DNA of 64,000 nt, from contig NZ_QPEJ01000018.1 of NCBI RefSeq assembly GCF_003335085.1, positions 62,001 to 126,000 of the forward strand, given 5' to 3'. Below the pieces are notes generated by a model. That model saw only the letters and a list, made by a program, of their open reading frames with translations, had not been told where the DNA came from and searched no databases. This stretch comes from Polaribacter sp. WD7 (lineage in GTDB: Bacteria > Bacteroidota > Bacteroidia > Flavobacteriales > Flavobacteriaceae). Positions 53,101 to 61,058 of the stretch are shown here, piece by piece; the first letter of the stretch is position 1, and every line of letters starts with the position of its first letter. A program made the position numbers and the translations under genes.

Positions 53101-53261
53101 ACAACCTAAGCATATATGATGTTTTAGGAAAACTAACTTTAGTAAAAGAGAATATTCAATCTGATAGAGTTTCTCTAAATACTCTTAAAAAAGGAGTTTA
53201 TGTAGTGCAGCTAAAAACAAAAGATGGTATTATAAACAAGAAAATTTTACTGAAGTCGTAG
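50130..53261 (+). CDS. BspA/DUF285 repeat surface protein with T9SS C-terminal domain
   Basis: The product has 1043 residues. It has a signal peptide (ending near CFSQ), a PKD-like domain (about 30-85; NWGDGSP and AAGTYTVTITG), then about twelve 24-residue repeats (about 177-453) of the pattern MFRDATNFNQNIGGW...VTNM. These are BspA-like/DUF285 repeats, a variant of leucine-rich folds seen in surface proteins. After a WTGDTNTDWNTSTNW module (about 518) and a long beta-rich stretch, the end (about 965-1043: IYDVLGKLTLVKENIQ, GVYVVQLKTKDGIINKKILL) is a T9SS type A sorting domain. It is likely exported and attached to the cell surface; ligand unknown. Its stop abuts the convergent hydrolase gene. 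Confidence 0.9.
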   Translation: MYLKRILPFILLNFCSVLLCFSQTEFITTWRTTTPNETIVIPTAGGGLNYDVNWGDGSPNNTGVTGDVSHIYTAAGTYTVTITGTFRRIFFDGIANTYPGNPEKIQSIEQWGVGRLWTSMSRAFEGCTNLVNNASDVPDLSVATSCQRMFRNASSIGNGLATNWTNWDVSNITSMTQMFRDASSFNEDLNDWNTASVTNMSNMFRGATAFNGNIASWNTTLVTNMVRMFNGATNFNQNIGGWSTGAVTSMGFMFRDATNFNQNIDGWIVTSVGNMDEMFRNATSFNQDLNSWNVANVSNMSEMFRNTPFNGNISSWTPLSVTNMSGMFREATNFNQNIGSWIVTSVTNMNSMFFNAVSFNQDIGGWNTLNVTNMANMFRNASSFNQDISGWNTGAVTLMNGMFRDADAFNQDIGGWNTINVTNMGSMFRDNNNAFDQDIGGWNVSNVTNFTNMFVNSRLSVSNYNALLIGWNAQSLQPNETLHAGSSTFCSPAAIAARANMMASDGWTFIDGGELTSFVWTGDTNTDWNTSTNWQDGYDTDCILDVVIPTTTNNPIINATDIFTANDVTINAGATLTIEGGLTVQGNLTTNDGLILNSGGSIIVEGTSTGNLTYNRDLPNVNEWYNVASPVGNETVENYITNNSLSVGSNSNIGLFYYNNNTTSGFAGSGFIFYQATSTGPFESARGYGTQISAGNISFTGTMPTNDGAISISEGTMGNITPDPNNLIGNPFPSYVAANSNANANNLLSNNTSILSEETLYFWDNTISDYATINNASPAFYVAPSQGFFVSSTSSGGAFTILEDWQSHQTSEVFFKSNTEPFRIRLSVTNTDNLTRFTDVFYFDNATMQFDNGFDSSKFSQNTDLDIYSQLVEGEADKNLAIQSLPKTKLETIEVPLHIVANKEISLSISTVNKPEGITIYLEDRLQNSFTKLDELNAITLDINETQNNLSRFYLHTKSKSLSTDSDFTNTLSVYVNQKELIILGDLKTKYNLSIYDVLGKLTLVKENIQSDRVSLNTLKKGVYVVQLKTKDGIINKKILLKS
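50660..51490 (+). repeat. About twelve imperfect 72-base tandem repeats inside the surface-protein gene
   Basis: Each unit encodes about 24 residues beginning MFR-A-FNQ-I-GW and ending VTNM. Bases are well conserved, e.g. ATGTTTAGAGATGC and AATATTGG recur. Such repeats can gain or lose units by recombination and so vary the protein length between strains. Confidence 0.85.
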
Positions 53262-54104
53262 TTACGCATTTAAAAAATTTATAGTTAATGCTACAACTTT
53301 AGACAACTCTAGAGAAAGTTCATCTTTATTCCAAGGATGACTTGTATTAAACACATGGTTTGCATTTTCAATAATTTCCAATTGCGCATTTGGGTTCCAT
53401 TTTTTTAAATTTTCTGCTTCCTCTACAAATACAGCATCGTCTTTATTTCCATGAATAATTAAATACGGAATTGTTAAATTCTCTACCGCATTTTGAATAT
53501 TTAACCGTTCAGAATTTTCTTTAAAATTTAAATAGAACTGATAAAAATGTGGCATTTTTTGATTGGTTCTACCATTAACCACATACTTTACACCCTCTTT
53601 TTTCCACTGCTCTAAATCGCCAATAGTAGAAGATCTTTTTCCAAAATCGCAAACAGCAGCTAGTGTAATGACTTTTTTTACCCTATGGTCTTCATTAGCC
53701 TTTAACAATACTATACCTCCACCTCTACTGTGCCCTACTATAGAGATATCATTGGTATTAGCTTCATTTTTAAAGTCTTGATGAACAGAAACCCAATCAA
53801 TAACAGCAGCCAAATCGTCTAATTCTTTGGTATAATTATTATTACCAAAAGCTTCTAGATCAGGAAAATCTATAGGCTGCTCTAAAGTACCTCCATTATG
53901 CGAAAAATTAAACTTTACAAAGAAAAAACCAACATCAGCATATTGCGTTGCTAATAAATTCCAAGGACCCCAGTCTTTAAATCCTTTATAACCATGACAA
54001 AATATAACTACTTTTTTGGGTTGATGGTTTTCTTTATAAAAAACATCAGTTACAATTGGCTTTTGATGCTTACCTGTAACAATTAAATTTTTTAAAATTT
54101 TCAT
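53262..54104 (-). CDS. Alpha/beta-hydrolase, dienelactone-hydrolase-like
   Basis: The product has 280 residues and no signal peptide. The oxyanion HGYKGFKDWGP lies near residue 37, the nucleophile in SIVGHSRGGGIVLLKA near 127, the acid in IIHGNKDDAVFVEEAENL near 218 and the histidine in IENANHVFN near 247, so the Ser-Asp-His triad is present. The substrate is unknown. Its stop codon is adjacent to the stop of the surface-protein gene (convergent, no spacer), and it may be transcribed with the LysE-like genes upstream (9-base gap). Confidence 0.78.
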   Translation of the reverse strand: MKILKNLIVTGKHQKPIVTDVFYKENHQPKKVVIFCHGYKGFKDWGPWNLLATQYADVGFFFVKFNFSHNGGTLEQPIDFPDLEAFGNNNYTKELDDLAAVIDWVSVHQDFKNEANTNDISIVGHSRGGGIVLLKANEDHRVKKVITLAAVCDFGKRSSTIGDLEQWKKEGVKYVVNGRTNQKMPHFYQFYLNFKENSERLNIQNAVENLTIPYLIIHGNKDDAVFVEEAENLKKWNPNAQLEIIENANHVFNTSHPWNKDELSLELSKVVALTINFLNA

Positions 54105-54113
54105 TGATCGTAT

Positions 54114-54725
54114 TTATACTGCTAATTTAAGCAAAGTAAACAAAGCAAATACTGCTGTAATATAACTTAATATCAAGTTGATATTGTTGGTTAATTTTCC
54201 TGCTTTTTCCTGAATTTTGTGAGCATATTTACCGTATAAGTACAAAATATAATAAGTACCTACAACAGAACCCGCAACAAAGAGAAATATTGAATTTCCG
54301 TTAAAGTCCATTAGATTAAATGCTCCTAAAAAAGCAATTATTCCGCTAAAAAAAGGGATTGCAAACATGTTTAAAGAAGATAAAACCAAACCAGCCACAA
54401 AAGGATTTTTTCTTGTAGAGGAAGCTGTATTTTTTGTTTTTTCTTTTTTATTTAATTTATAAAAATATATAGAAAGTAACAATAAGACTATAATTCCTAT
54501 TTTTTGTAAAATGATAAGTAAAGATTGATTACCCGCTACGTATTTTGTCAGATACACAGATAGATATGCTTGAAAAAGCACAATTGACAGGGCTCCAAAC
54601 ATAAATTTGTTAAATTCCTTTTTATCACCATGTAAACGTATTTTTAAGGCAGTCATATTCAACACACTTGGTGGCGTATATCCTAAGAAAGAAAAAAAGA
54701 TGCCTAAAAAAAAAAGTAAAATCAT
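54114..54725 (-). CDS. LysE/RhtB-like membrane transporter
   Basis: The product has 203 residues and six predicted transmembrane helices. The start LGIFFSFLGYTPPSVLNMTA with the TPPS-type turn and later FVAGLVLSSLNMFAIPFFSG resemble the LysE family of amino-acid exporters (about 200 residues). It is paralogous to the next gene (54773-55396): the pair share GxITPSxLNxT at the N-terminus and MxIPFxxxxI in the middle. The substrate is not deducible. Its start is 47 bases after the end of its partner. Confidence 0.7.
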   Translation of the reverse strand: MILLFFLGIFFSFLGYTPPSVLNMTALKIRLHGDKKEFNKFMFGALSIVLFQAYLSVYLTKYVAGNQSLLIILQKIGIIVLLLLSIYFYKLNKKEKTKNTASSTRKNPFVAGLVLSSLNMFAIPFFSGIIAFLGAFNLMDFNGNSIFLFVAGSVVGTYYILYLYGKYAHKIQEKAGKLTNNINLILSYITAVFALFTLLKLAV

Positions 54726-54772
54726 TAATTACGGTTTGTATTGTAGTTTGAGTCGTAATTAAATAGTTAAGA

Positions 54773-55396
54773 TTACTTGTAAAGCAAATAAATTACATTT
54801 GTTACAGCTACTATACCTGTTAAAACACCTAAAATAAAATCCATTTTAGTGGCAACATACGTAAGTTTATGCTCTATTTTTTTTGCAACAATTGCGTAGA
54901 AGGAATACAACGTAAACGAACCTATTGTAGAACCAATAGAAAAATACAATGCACTTGTATAAGAGTAGTTAAAATACTCCATCCCAATCAAAATAGAAAT
55001 AAATGTAAAATAAAAGGGAATTGCCATCATGTTTAATAAAGACATCATAACTCCATAAAAGTAGGCTTTAGATTTCGGAATTTCTTTGTCTTTTTTTTCT
55101 TTTTTAGTAGTAAAATGAAGTCTAAAAAAATTGATAGAAAGCAAAAAAAGAATTGCTGTACCAATTTTTTGAATTAAAGTGATGTACTCTGAATTTTGCA
55201 TCAAAATATTAGACAAATAAGCACCTATGTTTGCTTGAAAAAACAACACTGTTGCATAACCTCCAATTAAATAAAAAGATGATTTTATTCCGTTTCGTAA
55301 ACTAAATTTTACAACAGTTAAATTTAAAAAACTAGGTGTTATACTACCTAAACTAGCAATAATAAATCCCAAAAAAATGTAAGTGTAAAAAGCCAT
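54773..55396 (-). CDS. LysE/RhtB-like membrane transporter, paralogue
   Basis: The product has 207 residues and six helices. LGFIIASLGSITPSFLNLTV and YGVMMSLLNMMAIPFYFTFI align with the neighbour at 54114-54725, indicating a tandem duplication. The two may work as a heteromeric or overlapping export pair (inference). It is first in a group of three minus-strand genes ending with the hydrolase. Substrate unknown. Confidence 0.7.
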   Translation of the reverse strand: MAFYTYIFLGFIIASLGSITPSFLNLTVVKFSLRNGIKSSFYLIGGYATVLFFQANIGAYLSNILMQNSEYITLIQKIGTAILFLLSINFFRLHFTTKKEKKDKEIPKSKAYFYGVMMSLLNMMAIPFYFTFISILIGMEYFNYSYTSALYFSIGSTIGSFTLYSFYAIVAKKIEHKLTYVATKMDFILGVLTGIVAVTNVIYLLYK

Positions 55397-55455
55397 ATTT
55401 GCAAGGGCAATTTAGAGGCTTTTTCTATGTAAAGTTAACTCAATCACTATAATAA

Positions 55456-56484
55456 TTACTTCACATCCACAGGAATTCCTTTTTTATTAGACATATAAAT
55501 AGCATCTTGCACAATTATGTTATCTAAATACGCTTCTACATCAGTTTCAAAAGGTTTTCCAGATTGTAGACATGCTATAAAATGTTCTTGGGTGTTGTAT
55601 ACACAATCTCCTGCAAAATTTATTTTTTCAAATAAATATTTGTGTACTCTTTCTTCTTTACCCAACTTTTGAATTGTAATGGTTCCATCATCAAACAAAC
55701 GAATAGTTCCTTTGTTTCCGTCCAGACATATATTACCAAAAGTTAATCTTGGGTCTTCACTGGTATTTTCGTTAAAACGATTGGCATCTAAAAAACCCAA
55801 CGTTCCGTTTGTAAACTCAAACTGCACCCATGCAAAATCTTCTCCTTTGATATTGGAATTCAAGGTTTTTAATTTTGAATATACTTGAGAAACATCTCCT
55901 ATTAAATATCTAAAAACATCTATAAAATGAACACCAGTTTCGTAAATTAATAACTGTGGCATTTCTCTAAAATAAGGTTGACGATTCATGTAGGCATCTT
56001 CTTGCCAACCATCTCCCATTCGCATTCTCAAGTTGATGCTGTGAATTTTATCACCTATCACATTTGCATCTAACAACTTTTTAATCTCTCTATGCCAAGG
56101 CTGAAATCTAAAATTTTCGTGCACCATCATTCTAACTCCAGACTCTTTTATGGCTTTTGCCAAAGCCACAGATTCTTGATAAGTAGGTGCTAATGGTTTT
56201 TGACAAATAATATCAACTTTATGTTTTATAGCAATATCACAAAACAGTGAATGTGTTTCTGGTGGTGTTATAATATCTACAAAATCTGGTTTTTCAACAA
56301 TTAACATTTCCTCAAAACTATCATAAGCAGTCGGTATGTTAAATTGGTTACATATGGCTTGTGCTTTTTCTAATCTTCTGCTAGAAACTGCAACAATTTC
56401 TACATTTTTCATTCGGTTCCAAGCTTCGTATTGAAACTGGCTAAAATATCCTGTACCTACAGCTACACCTCTTAGTTTTTTCAT
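55456..56484 (-). CDS. Gfo/Idh/MocA-family oxidoreductase
   Basis: The product has 342 residues. An NAD-binding Rossmann domain is indicated by GVAVGTGYFSQFQYEAW near residue 5. VDIICQKPLAPTYQESVALA near 88 contains the Lys of the catalytic QKP/EKP motif, and LIYETGVHFIDVFRYLIG near 177 contains the conserved His. The family oxidises hydroxyl groups of sugars, inositols or sugar acids. It is the last gene of the operon that starts at 60868, 11 bases after the MFS gene. Confidence 0.85.
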   Translation of the reverse strand: MKKLRGVAVGTGYFSQFQYEAWNRMKNVEIVAVSSRRLEKAQAICNQFNIPTAYDSFEEMLIVEKPDFVDIITPPETHSLFCDIAIKHKVDIICQKPLAPTYQESVALAKAIKESGVRMMVHENFRFQPWHREIKKLLDANVIGDKIHSINLRMRMGDGWQEDAYMNRQPYFREMPQLLIYETGVHFIDVFRYLIGDVSQVYSKLKTLNSNIKGEDFAWVQFEFTNGTLGFLDANRFNENTSEDPRLTFGNICLDGNKGTIRLFDDGTITIQKLGKEERVHKYLFEKINFAGDCVYNTQEHFIACLQSGKPFETDVEAYLDNIIVQDAIYMSNKKGIPVDVK

Positions 56485-56495
56485 TACCCTTTAAT

Positions 56496-57764
56496 TTAAT
56501 ATTCAGAAAAGTGTTTGTTTGGTTTCATGTTAAACCACAAAAAGATAGCAATTATATTTAATAGTGCACCAACAATAAAAAATAGGTTTGCATTACCTGT
56601 CCAAGACAATAGATATGGAAAAATTAATGCTGTTATAAATGCACCAATGTTTCCTGCCATATTCATGGTACCAGAAACTGCCCCTGAATGTTCTTTACCA
56701 ATATCAGCACAAAATGACCAAGAAGAAGGTAAGGTCATATCTGCGCCAAAAATAGCAATACTTAAAAATGCTATTGCACCCATTGCAGAACTCATGTAAA
56801 TACTACCTATTAAACCCATAGCTGCTAGTGCAAAACCAATAGTAGCAGGAATTACTCTTGATTTTTTCCAATCTCCTTTTCTAAAAATATAATCTCCTAA
56901 AGCACCTGAAAACCAATTACCGAAAGCGCCAAATACTAGCGGTATAGACGTATACAAACCAGCTTCTAATGTATTTAGGTTGTATTCACTTTTTACATGT
57001 GGAAACAACCAAGTTAATGCAAAGAAAAAGGTAAAGTTACTACAGAAATATTGCCCCATAGCCAACCACATGTTTTTAGATTTTATAAGTGTTCCAAAAT
57101 GTATTTTTTCTTTTGCAACATCTGCTTTTCTTTCTTGTCTATGCTCTATGATAAAGTCTTTTTCTTCTTTAGAGAGCGCTGTATGATTTTCTGGATTATC
57201 TCTAAACAAAATATACCAAGCAACTGCCCAAAGTACCCCTACAATTCCCATAATTAAAAACGATGTTCTCCATCCAAAATTATCAATTAACCAAACCACC
57301 AAAGGCAATGCAAAAGCAGCTCCTAAACGCGACCCAGAAAAATTAATACCTGTTACTAAACCTCTTTCTTTTAGAGGTATCCAATTGTAAATAGCTCTTG
57401 TCATTCCTGGAAATGCACCAGCTTCTCCAGCACCAAACAAAAAACGAAGAATTAATAAGGATATAAAATTCCAGGCATACCCTGTTAATGCTGTAAAAAC
57501 AGACCAAATAGTTACAATACTTGCCAGTACTTTTCTGGGGCCTAATCTGTCTGCTAACATCCCTGATGGAGTTTGAAAAAATGCGTATCCTAGAGAAAAA
57601 ATAGCTAATACCCACCCCATCTGTTTGTCTGTTAAACTTAATGCTTCAGAAATTGGTTCTTTAGCCACAGAGATACAAATACGATCTATGTATAATAATA
57701 GTGCTAAAAGAAATGTACCTGTTACCATTAGGTATCGTTTTGGGAAATAGCTTAATTGTTTCAT
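56496..57764 (-). CDS. MFS transporter, anion:cation symporter (ACS) type
   Basis: The product has 422 residues and 12 transmembrane helices. YIDRICISVAKEPISEALSL, GWVLAIFSLGYAFFQTPSGM and LADRLGPRKVL near the N-terminus, plus RFLFGAGEAGAFPGMTRAIY, are characteristic of the ACS family that imports sugar acids such as hexuronates, glucarate or galactonate. This fits the neighbouring acid-sugar enzymes. Its start overlaps the end of the kinase gene by 4 bases, so the two are translationally coupled. Confidence 0.88.
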   Translation of the reverse strand: MKQLSYFPKRYLMVTGTFLLALLLYIDRICISVAKEPISEALSLTDKQMGWVLAIFSLGYAFFQTPSGMLADRLGPRKVLASIVTIWSVFTALTGYAWNFISLLILRFLFGAGEAGAFPGMTRAIYNWIPLKERGLVTGINFSGSRLGAAFALPLVVWLIDNFGWRTSFLIMGIVGVLWAVAWYILFRDNPENHTALSKEEKDFIIEHRQERKADVAKEKIHFGTLIKSKNMWLAMGQYFCSNFTFFFALTWLFPHVKSEYNLNTLEAGLYTSIPLVFGAFGNWFSGALGDYIFRKGDWKKSRVIPATIGFALAAMGLIGSIYMSSAMGAIAFLSIAIFGADMTLPSSWSFCADIGKEHSGAVSGTMNMAGNIGAFITALIFPYLLSWTGNANLFFIVGALLNIIAIFLWFNMKPNKHFSEY

Positions 57765-59146
57765 GTTAAAAGTTTAGTTAATTGATATAATGCTTCGCTG
57801 TCTCCTACGTTACCAGGAAATATGATGTAAGGCATGTTAGGAAACTTGGTCTCATTGCCTAATTTCCATACAGGTACACCTTTTAAAACTTGCCCTAGAA
57901 CGTGAGCTCTTTGCACATTTAGGCCTTTAGTAGCAACATCGCTAGAGGTAATTCCTCCTTTTGCTACAATATATTTTGGTTTTATATTTAGTTGTTTAAT
58001 TATAGTTATTACTCCGTTAGAAACTTTATTTACAATGGCTAAACTTTCTGCTTTAGTTTCTCCTTTGATAATAGTTCTACTGGTATAAAATACTACGTCT
58101 TTATTTTCTTTTAAATGGTGATTTATTTTTTGAGATAGTTCTTTTACATGATTTTTAAAAAGCGTATCATTTTTTATAGTTGATACGTTCAACTCTAGAA
58201 AAATAGCATTAGAATGTTGTTTTAAAAAAGCCAATTGTACTGTTGTTTTAGGTACATAAGAACCTATTACAATTAAAGAACCTCCTATTTTTTGATGTGT
58301 TAAAATTTCTTCTTTTACCAGACAAGCTTTAGCTGCTATACCTGTAATTGCATTTACAAAAGAGGCAGATGTTCTTAACAAAAATGGTGCGCTACTTTTT
58401 AAAATTGCCAATGCCACAGCTTCTAAATCTGTATAACTTGTTGCATTTATAACTATATGCGATTTTTCTAATGATTCTATTCTTTCTATAATTTTCTCTG
58501 TAGATTGTGTTCGTAAAAATTGTAATGAAAGACTATCTATTGATGTTTTATCAATATTACCTGTATATTTCTCTACAATCCAATCTTTTAAATTTGCATT
58601 TTTGTATCCGAAAGTATTGTCTTTTGCAAAAGGAGTTTTGTTTGCTGGTATAAAATTGTTTTCTTCTTTCACATAATGAACATCATTAAATGTAAAACGT
58701 CCTCCTTCAAAAAAAGCTGGAGCCAAAATATGAGTTGCATTTTTTATACCTAATCCTTTAGCTAATGCATCAACTTCGTTGGGATAATGGCCTCTTAATG
58801 TAGAGTCTCCTCTACTAACCACAATAAGTTCTTTATTATATTTCTTAGCAAGTTCTTTTAGTTTTTTTCCAAGTAGTACTGCCAAATTATTTGCTTCTTC
58901 TACCTGTAAACTTCTAGAGTTTGTTAAAATGAAAAAAATGGGGTTTTTTTGAATTTCTTCTTCTAAAACAGATGTATTCCAACTGGTTACAATAGGCAAA
59001 TCGTAAACTGTTTGGGTTCCAGTTGGGTCATCGTCTAAGATAACAATAGATTTAGGGCTTGTTATAATTTCTTTTTGTATCTCTTTTAAAAAACCATTGT
59101 GTTGGTTTCCTTCAGAAATAGCCTTTAAAATATCTTTCTTTAGCAT
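57761..59146 (-). CDS. Four-carbon acid sugar kinase family protein (DUF1537)
   Basis: The product has 461 residues. The signature SIVILDDDPTGTQTVYDLPI (about residues 33-52) opens the N-terminal domain. VVSRGDSTLRGHYPNEVDAL (about 108) and the C-terminal nucleotide-binding KYIVAKGGITSSDVATKGL (about 388) are typical. Characterised relatives (OtnK/DtnK/LtnK) phosphorylate erythronate or threonate in tetronate catabolism. The neighbouring dehydrogenase, hydrolase and transporter support a sugar-acid pathway, but the exact substrate is not readable here. It is 2 bases downstream of the cyclase gene. Confidence 0.85.
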   Translation of the reverse strand: MLKKDILKAISEGNQHNGFLKEIQKEIITSPKSIVILDDDPTGTQTVYDLPIVTSWNTSVLEEEIQKNPIFFILTNSRSLQVEEANNLAVLLGKKLKELAKKYNKELIVVSRGDSTLRGHYPNEVDALAKGLGIKNATHILAPAFFEGGRFTFNDVHYVKEENNFIPANKTPFAKDNTFGYKNANLKDWIVEKYTGNIDKTSIDSLSLQFLRTQSTEKIIERIESLEKSHIVINATSYTDLEAVALAILKSSAPFLLRTSASFVNAITGIAAKACLVKEEILTHQKIGGSLIVIGSYVPKTTVQLAFLKQHSNAIFLELNVSTIKNDTLFKNHVKELSQKINHHLKENKDVVFYTSRTIIKGETKAESLAIVNKVSNGVITIIKQLNIKPKYIVAKGGITSSDVATKGLNVQRAHVLGQVLKGVPVWKLGNETKFPNMPYIIFPGNVGDSEALYQLTKLLT

Positions 59147-59148
59147 TG

Positions 59149-59787
59149 TTAATCTTGTAAAGCAATTACCCTAGATGGTGCACCATCTCCACCTTCAACC
59201 TTTAATGGCAGTGCAATTAACGTTACTTTTGGTGTAGTAATTTGTTCTAAATTGCAAAGGCCTTCTACGATAATAATATCGTTTTTCATTAATATGTGAT
59301 GAATATTGGTAACCTCTTCTAGATTGTTAACATCGGCTACAGAAGGTGGTTCTACACCCAACATATTTACCTTTTTTTCACCTAACCAATTTGCCAATTC
59401 TACACTTATTCTTGGTAAATTATCACGATAAGCCGCAGTTCCTAATTTTTTGCTCCAACCTGTATGTAATAAAATACTTTGTCCTGCTTTAAAAACATCA
59501 GCAATACCATCTAAATGCGCTATTAAAATTTCTTCCTTTGGTTTTATGTGTGTAAGGTTTACCACCCAAGCTTCACTAATTAATCGTTCTATAGAAAGTT
59601 TGTCTATGGTTTGTGCATTGACTCCAAAATGTAATGGAGCGTCCATATGAGTTCCGCTATGCGAGTACAAATTTAATGTTGTTGCGTTCCAACCATTTTT
59701 ATCTATGGTTTTAGCAGGCGTAATAACTACACCATCCATCTTATTATTGACGGATAGTGTTAAATCTATTATTTTTTTACGCTGCAT
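59149..59787 (-). CDS. Cyclase-family metal-dependent hydrolase
   Basis: The product has 212 residues. The family signature is present as SHSGTHMDAPLHFG (about residues 42-55), supplying the HxGTHxDxPxH metal ligands. Relatives include kynurenine formamidase and isatin hydrolase. In this operon it might open a lactone or imidate-type ring in a sugar-acid intermediate (inference). The gene ends 2 bases before the kinase start and begins 1 base after the dehydrogenase stop. Confidence 0.82.
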   Translation of the reverse strand: MQRKKIIDLTLSVNNKMDGVVITPAKTIDKNGWNATTLNLYSHSGTHMDAPLHFGVNAQTIDKLSIERLISEAWVVNLTHIKPKEEILIAHLDGIADVFKAGQSILLHTGWSKKLGTAAYRDNLPRISVELANWLGEKKVNMLGVEPPSVADVNNLEEVTNIHHILMKNDIIIVEGLCNLEQITTPKVTLIALPLKVEGGDGAPSRVIALQD

Positions 59788-59788
59788 T

Positions 59789-60868
59789 TTAAGCGGTAAC
59801 TAATTTTGTAGCCTCTATATGTTTAACTACGCGATTTGAAATTTCTGAAGTTGAGGCATTTCCACCCAAGTCTACAGTTAAATTACCTGCTGCAGTTGTA
59901 GCTTCTATACCTGCCACAATATCTTTTGCCGCTTCTACTTCGCCTAAATGTTCTAACATAATAGCTGCAGACCAAATTTGTCCTATTGGATTTGCAATAT
60001 TTTGACCCGCAATATCTGGCGCAGAACCATGAATTGGCTCAAACATAGACGGAAAATCTTTTTCGGGATTAATATTTCCACTTCCTCCAAGACCTAAGCT
60101 TCCCATAATTGCACCTCCTAAATCTGATAAAATGTCACCAAAAAGATTTGTTGTTATAATTACATCAAACACTTCTGGTCTTAGCACAAAACTTGCAGAT
60201 GCGTTGTCTATATACATTTTATTAAATTCTACATCAGGATATTCTTTAGACACCTCTTCAATTACTCTATCCCAATACGCTAAACTGTTAATAAGTGTGT
60301 TTGATTTTGTTACATTGGTTACTTTATTTCTACGTTTTCTTGCCAATTTAAAAGAATAATGTGCAATTCTTTCGATACCAAAACGTGTAAAAACACTAGT
60401 GTCAGTTGCAAAACCATGCGCATCATCTGCATAAAAAGTTTTACCACTCTGTACAAATTCTCCTTCATTATTTTCACGAACCACTACAAAATCAATATCT
60501 GCTTCTGTTTTTGTTCTTAACGGACTTTTTAAGCCAGAAAATAATTTTACAGGTCGATAGTTTACATATTGATTTAGTTCTGTTCTTACTTTAAACGTGT
60601 AATCTTTTGCTGGCAAAGTATCATCTATTTCAGGTAAACCAACAGCTCCAAAATAAATGGCATCAAACTGTTTTAAAGTTTCGATAGCATTATCTGACAT
60701 AAATTTACCATGATTTTTATAATACCCTGCTCCAAACGGAAATGATTCTTTTTCTAGTTGAAAGCCATGTTTCTTTGCCACAGCCTCTAAAACTGATACT
60801 CCTGCAGGCACAATTTCTGCACCAATTCCATCACCATTAACAACGGCAATCTTATAACTTTTACTCAT
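59789..60868 (-). CDS. Isocitrate/isopropylmalate dehydrogenase family enzyme, tartrate/malate type
   Basis: The product has 359 residues. NAD-binding and metal-ligand segments are visible: VVNGDGIGAEIVPAGVSV near residue 9, VVVRENNEGEFVQSGKTF (about 127), NVTKSNTLINSLAYW near 187, IDNASASFVLRPEVFDVIIT near 225 and NLFGDILSDLGGAIMGSLGL near 246. The pattern resembles tartrate/D-malate dehydrogenases (oxidative decarboxylation of a 2-hydroxyacid) rather than leuB. It is the first gene of the acid-sugar operon and is divergent from the LacI regulator across two operator-like sites. Confidence 0.85.
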   Translation of the reverse strand: MSKSYKIAVVNGDGIGAEIVPAGVSVLEAVAKKHGFQLEKESFPFGAGYYKNHGKFMSDNAIETLKQFDAIYFGAVGLPEIDDTLPAKDYTFKVRTELNQYVNYRPVKLFSGLKSPLRTKTEADIDFVVVRENNEGEFVQSGKTFYADDAHGFATDTSVFTRFGIERIAHYSFKLARKRRNKVTNVTKSNTLINSLAYWDRVIEEVSKEYPDVEFNKMYIDNASASFVLRPEVFDVIITTNLFGDILSDLGGAIMGSLGLGGSGNINPEKDFPSMFEPIHGSAPDIAGQNIANPIGQIWSAAIMLEHLGEVEAAKDIVAGIEATTAAGNLTVDLGGNASTSEISNRVVKHIEATKLVTA

Positions 60869-60902
60869 TTTAATTTATTATTTTAATTGTTTTAACAATA
60901 TG

Positions 60903-60924
60903 TTTGTGCAAAAAATTGCATAAT
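60903..60924. promoter_or_regulatory. LacI-type operator candidate A
   Basis: TTTGTGCAA (60903-60911), four bases AAAA, then TTGCATAAT (60916-60924): an imperfect inverted repeat of half-site TTGTGCAA. It lies 35 bases upstream of the dehydrogenase ATG, downstream of the predicted minus-strand start, so binding would block elongation. It shares half-sites and spacer length with site B. Confidence 0.55.
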
Positions 60925-60964
60925 CAAATTTTAAGAATTTGATAAAATTTAATGACTATTTCAA

Positions 60965-60999
60965 CAAACATATGTAATTTTGAACCATCATTTTTACAA
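60965..60999 (-). promoter_or_regulatory. Candidate promoter of the acid-sugar operon (TTG-N24-TATGTTTG)
   Basis: On the minus strand, TTG (60999-60997) and TATGTTTG (60972-60965), an exact match to TANNTTTG, with a 24-base spacer, one base longer than usual. Predicted start near 60958. Confidence 0.4.
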
Positions 61000-61009
61000 A
61001 TACCTTATT

Positions 61010-61033
61010 TTTTGTGCAATTTTTTGCGCAAAA
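61010..61033. promoter_or_regulatory. LacI-type operator candidate B
   Basis: TTTTGTGCAA (61010-61019), four bases TTTT, then TTGCGCAAAA (61024-61033): nine of ten positions symmetric. It lies 26-49 bases upstream of the LacI ATG, about 108 bases from site A centre to centre, which permits looping or autoregulation. Confidence 0.6.
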
Positions 61034-61058
61034 GATATTTATTTTGAATATAAAAACC

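Noticed and set aside
59789..60868. leuB (3-isopropylmalate dehydrogenase)
   Set aside because: No leuA, leuC or leuD is beside it and the operon context is sugar-acid catabolism; the motif pattern better suits the tartrate/malate group.
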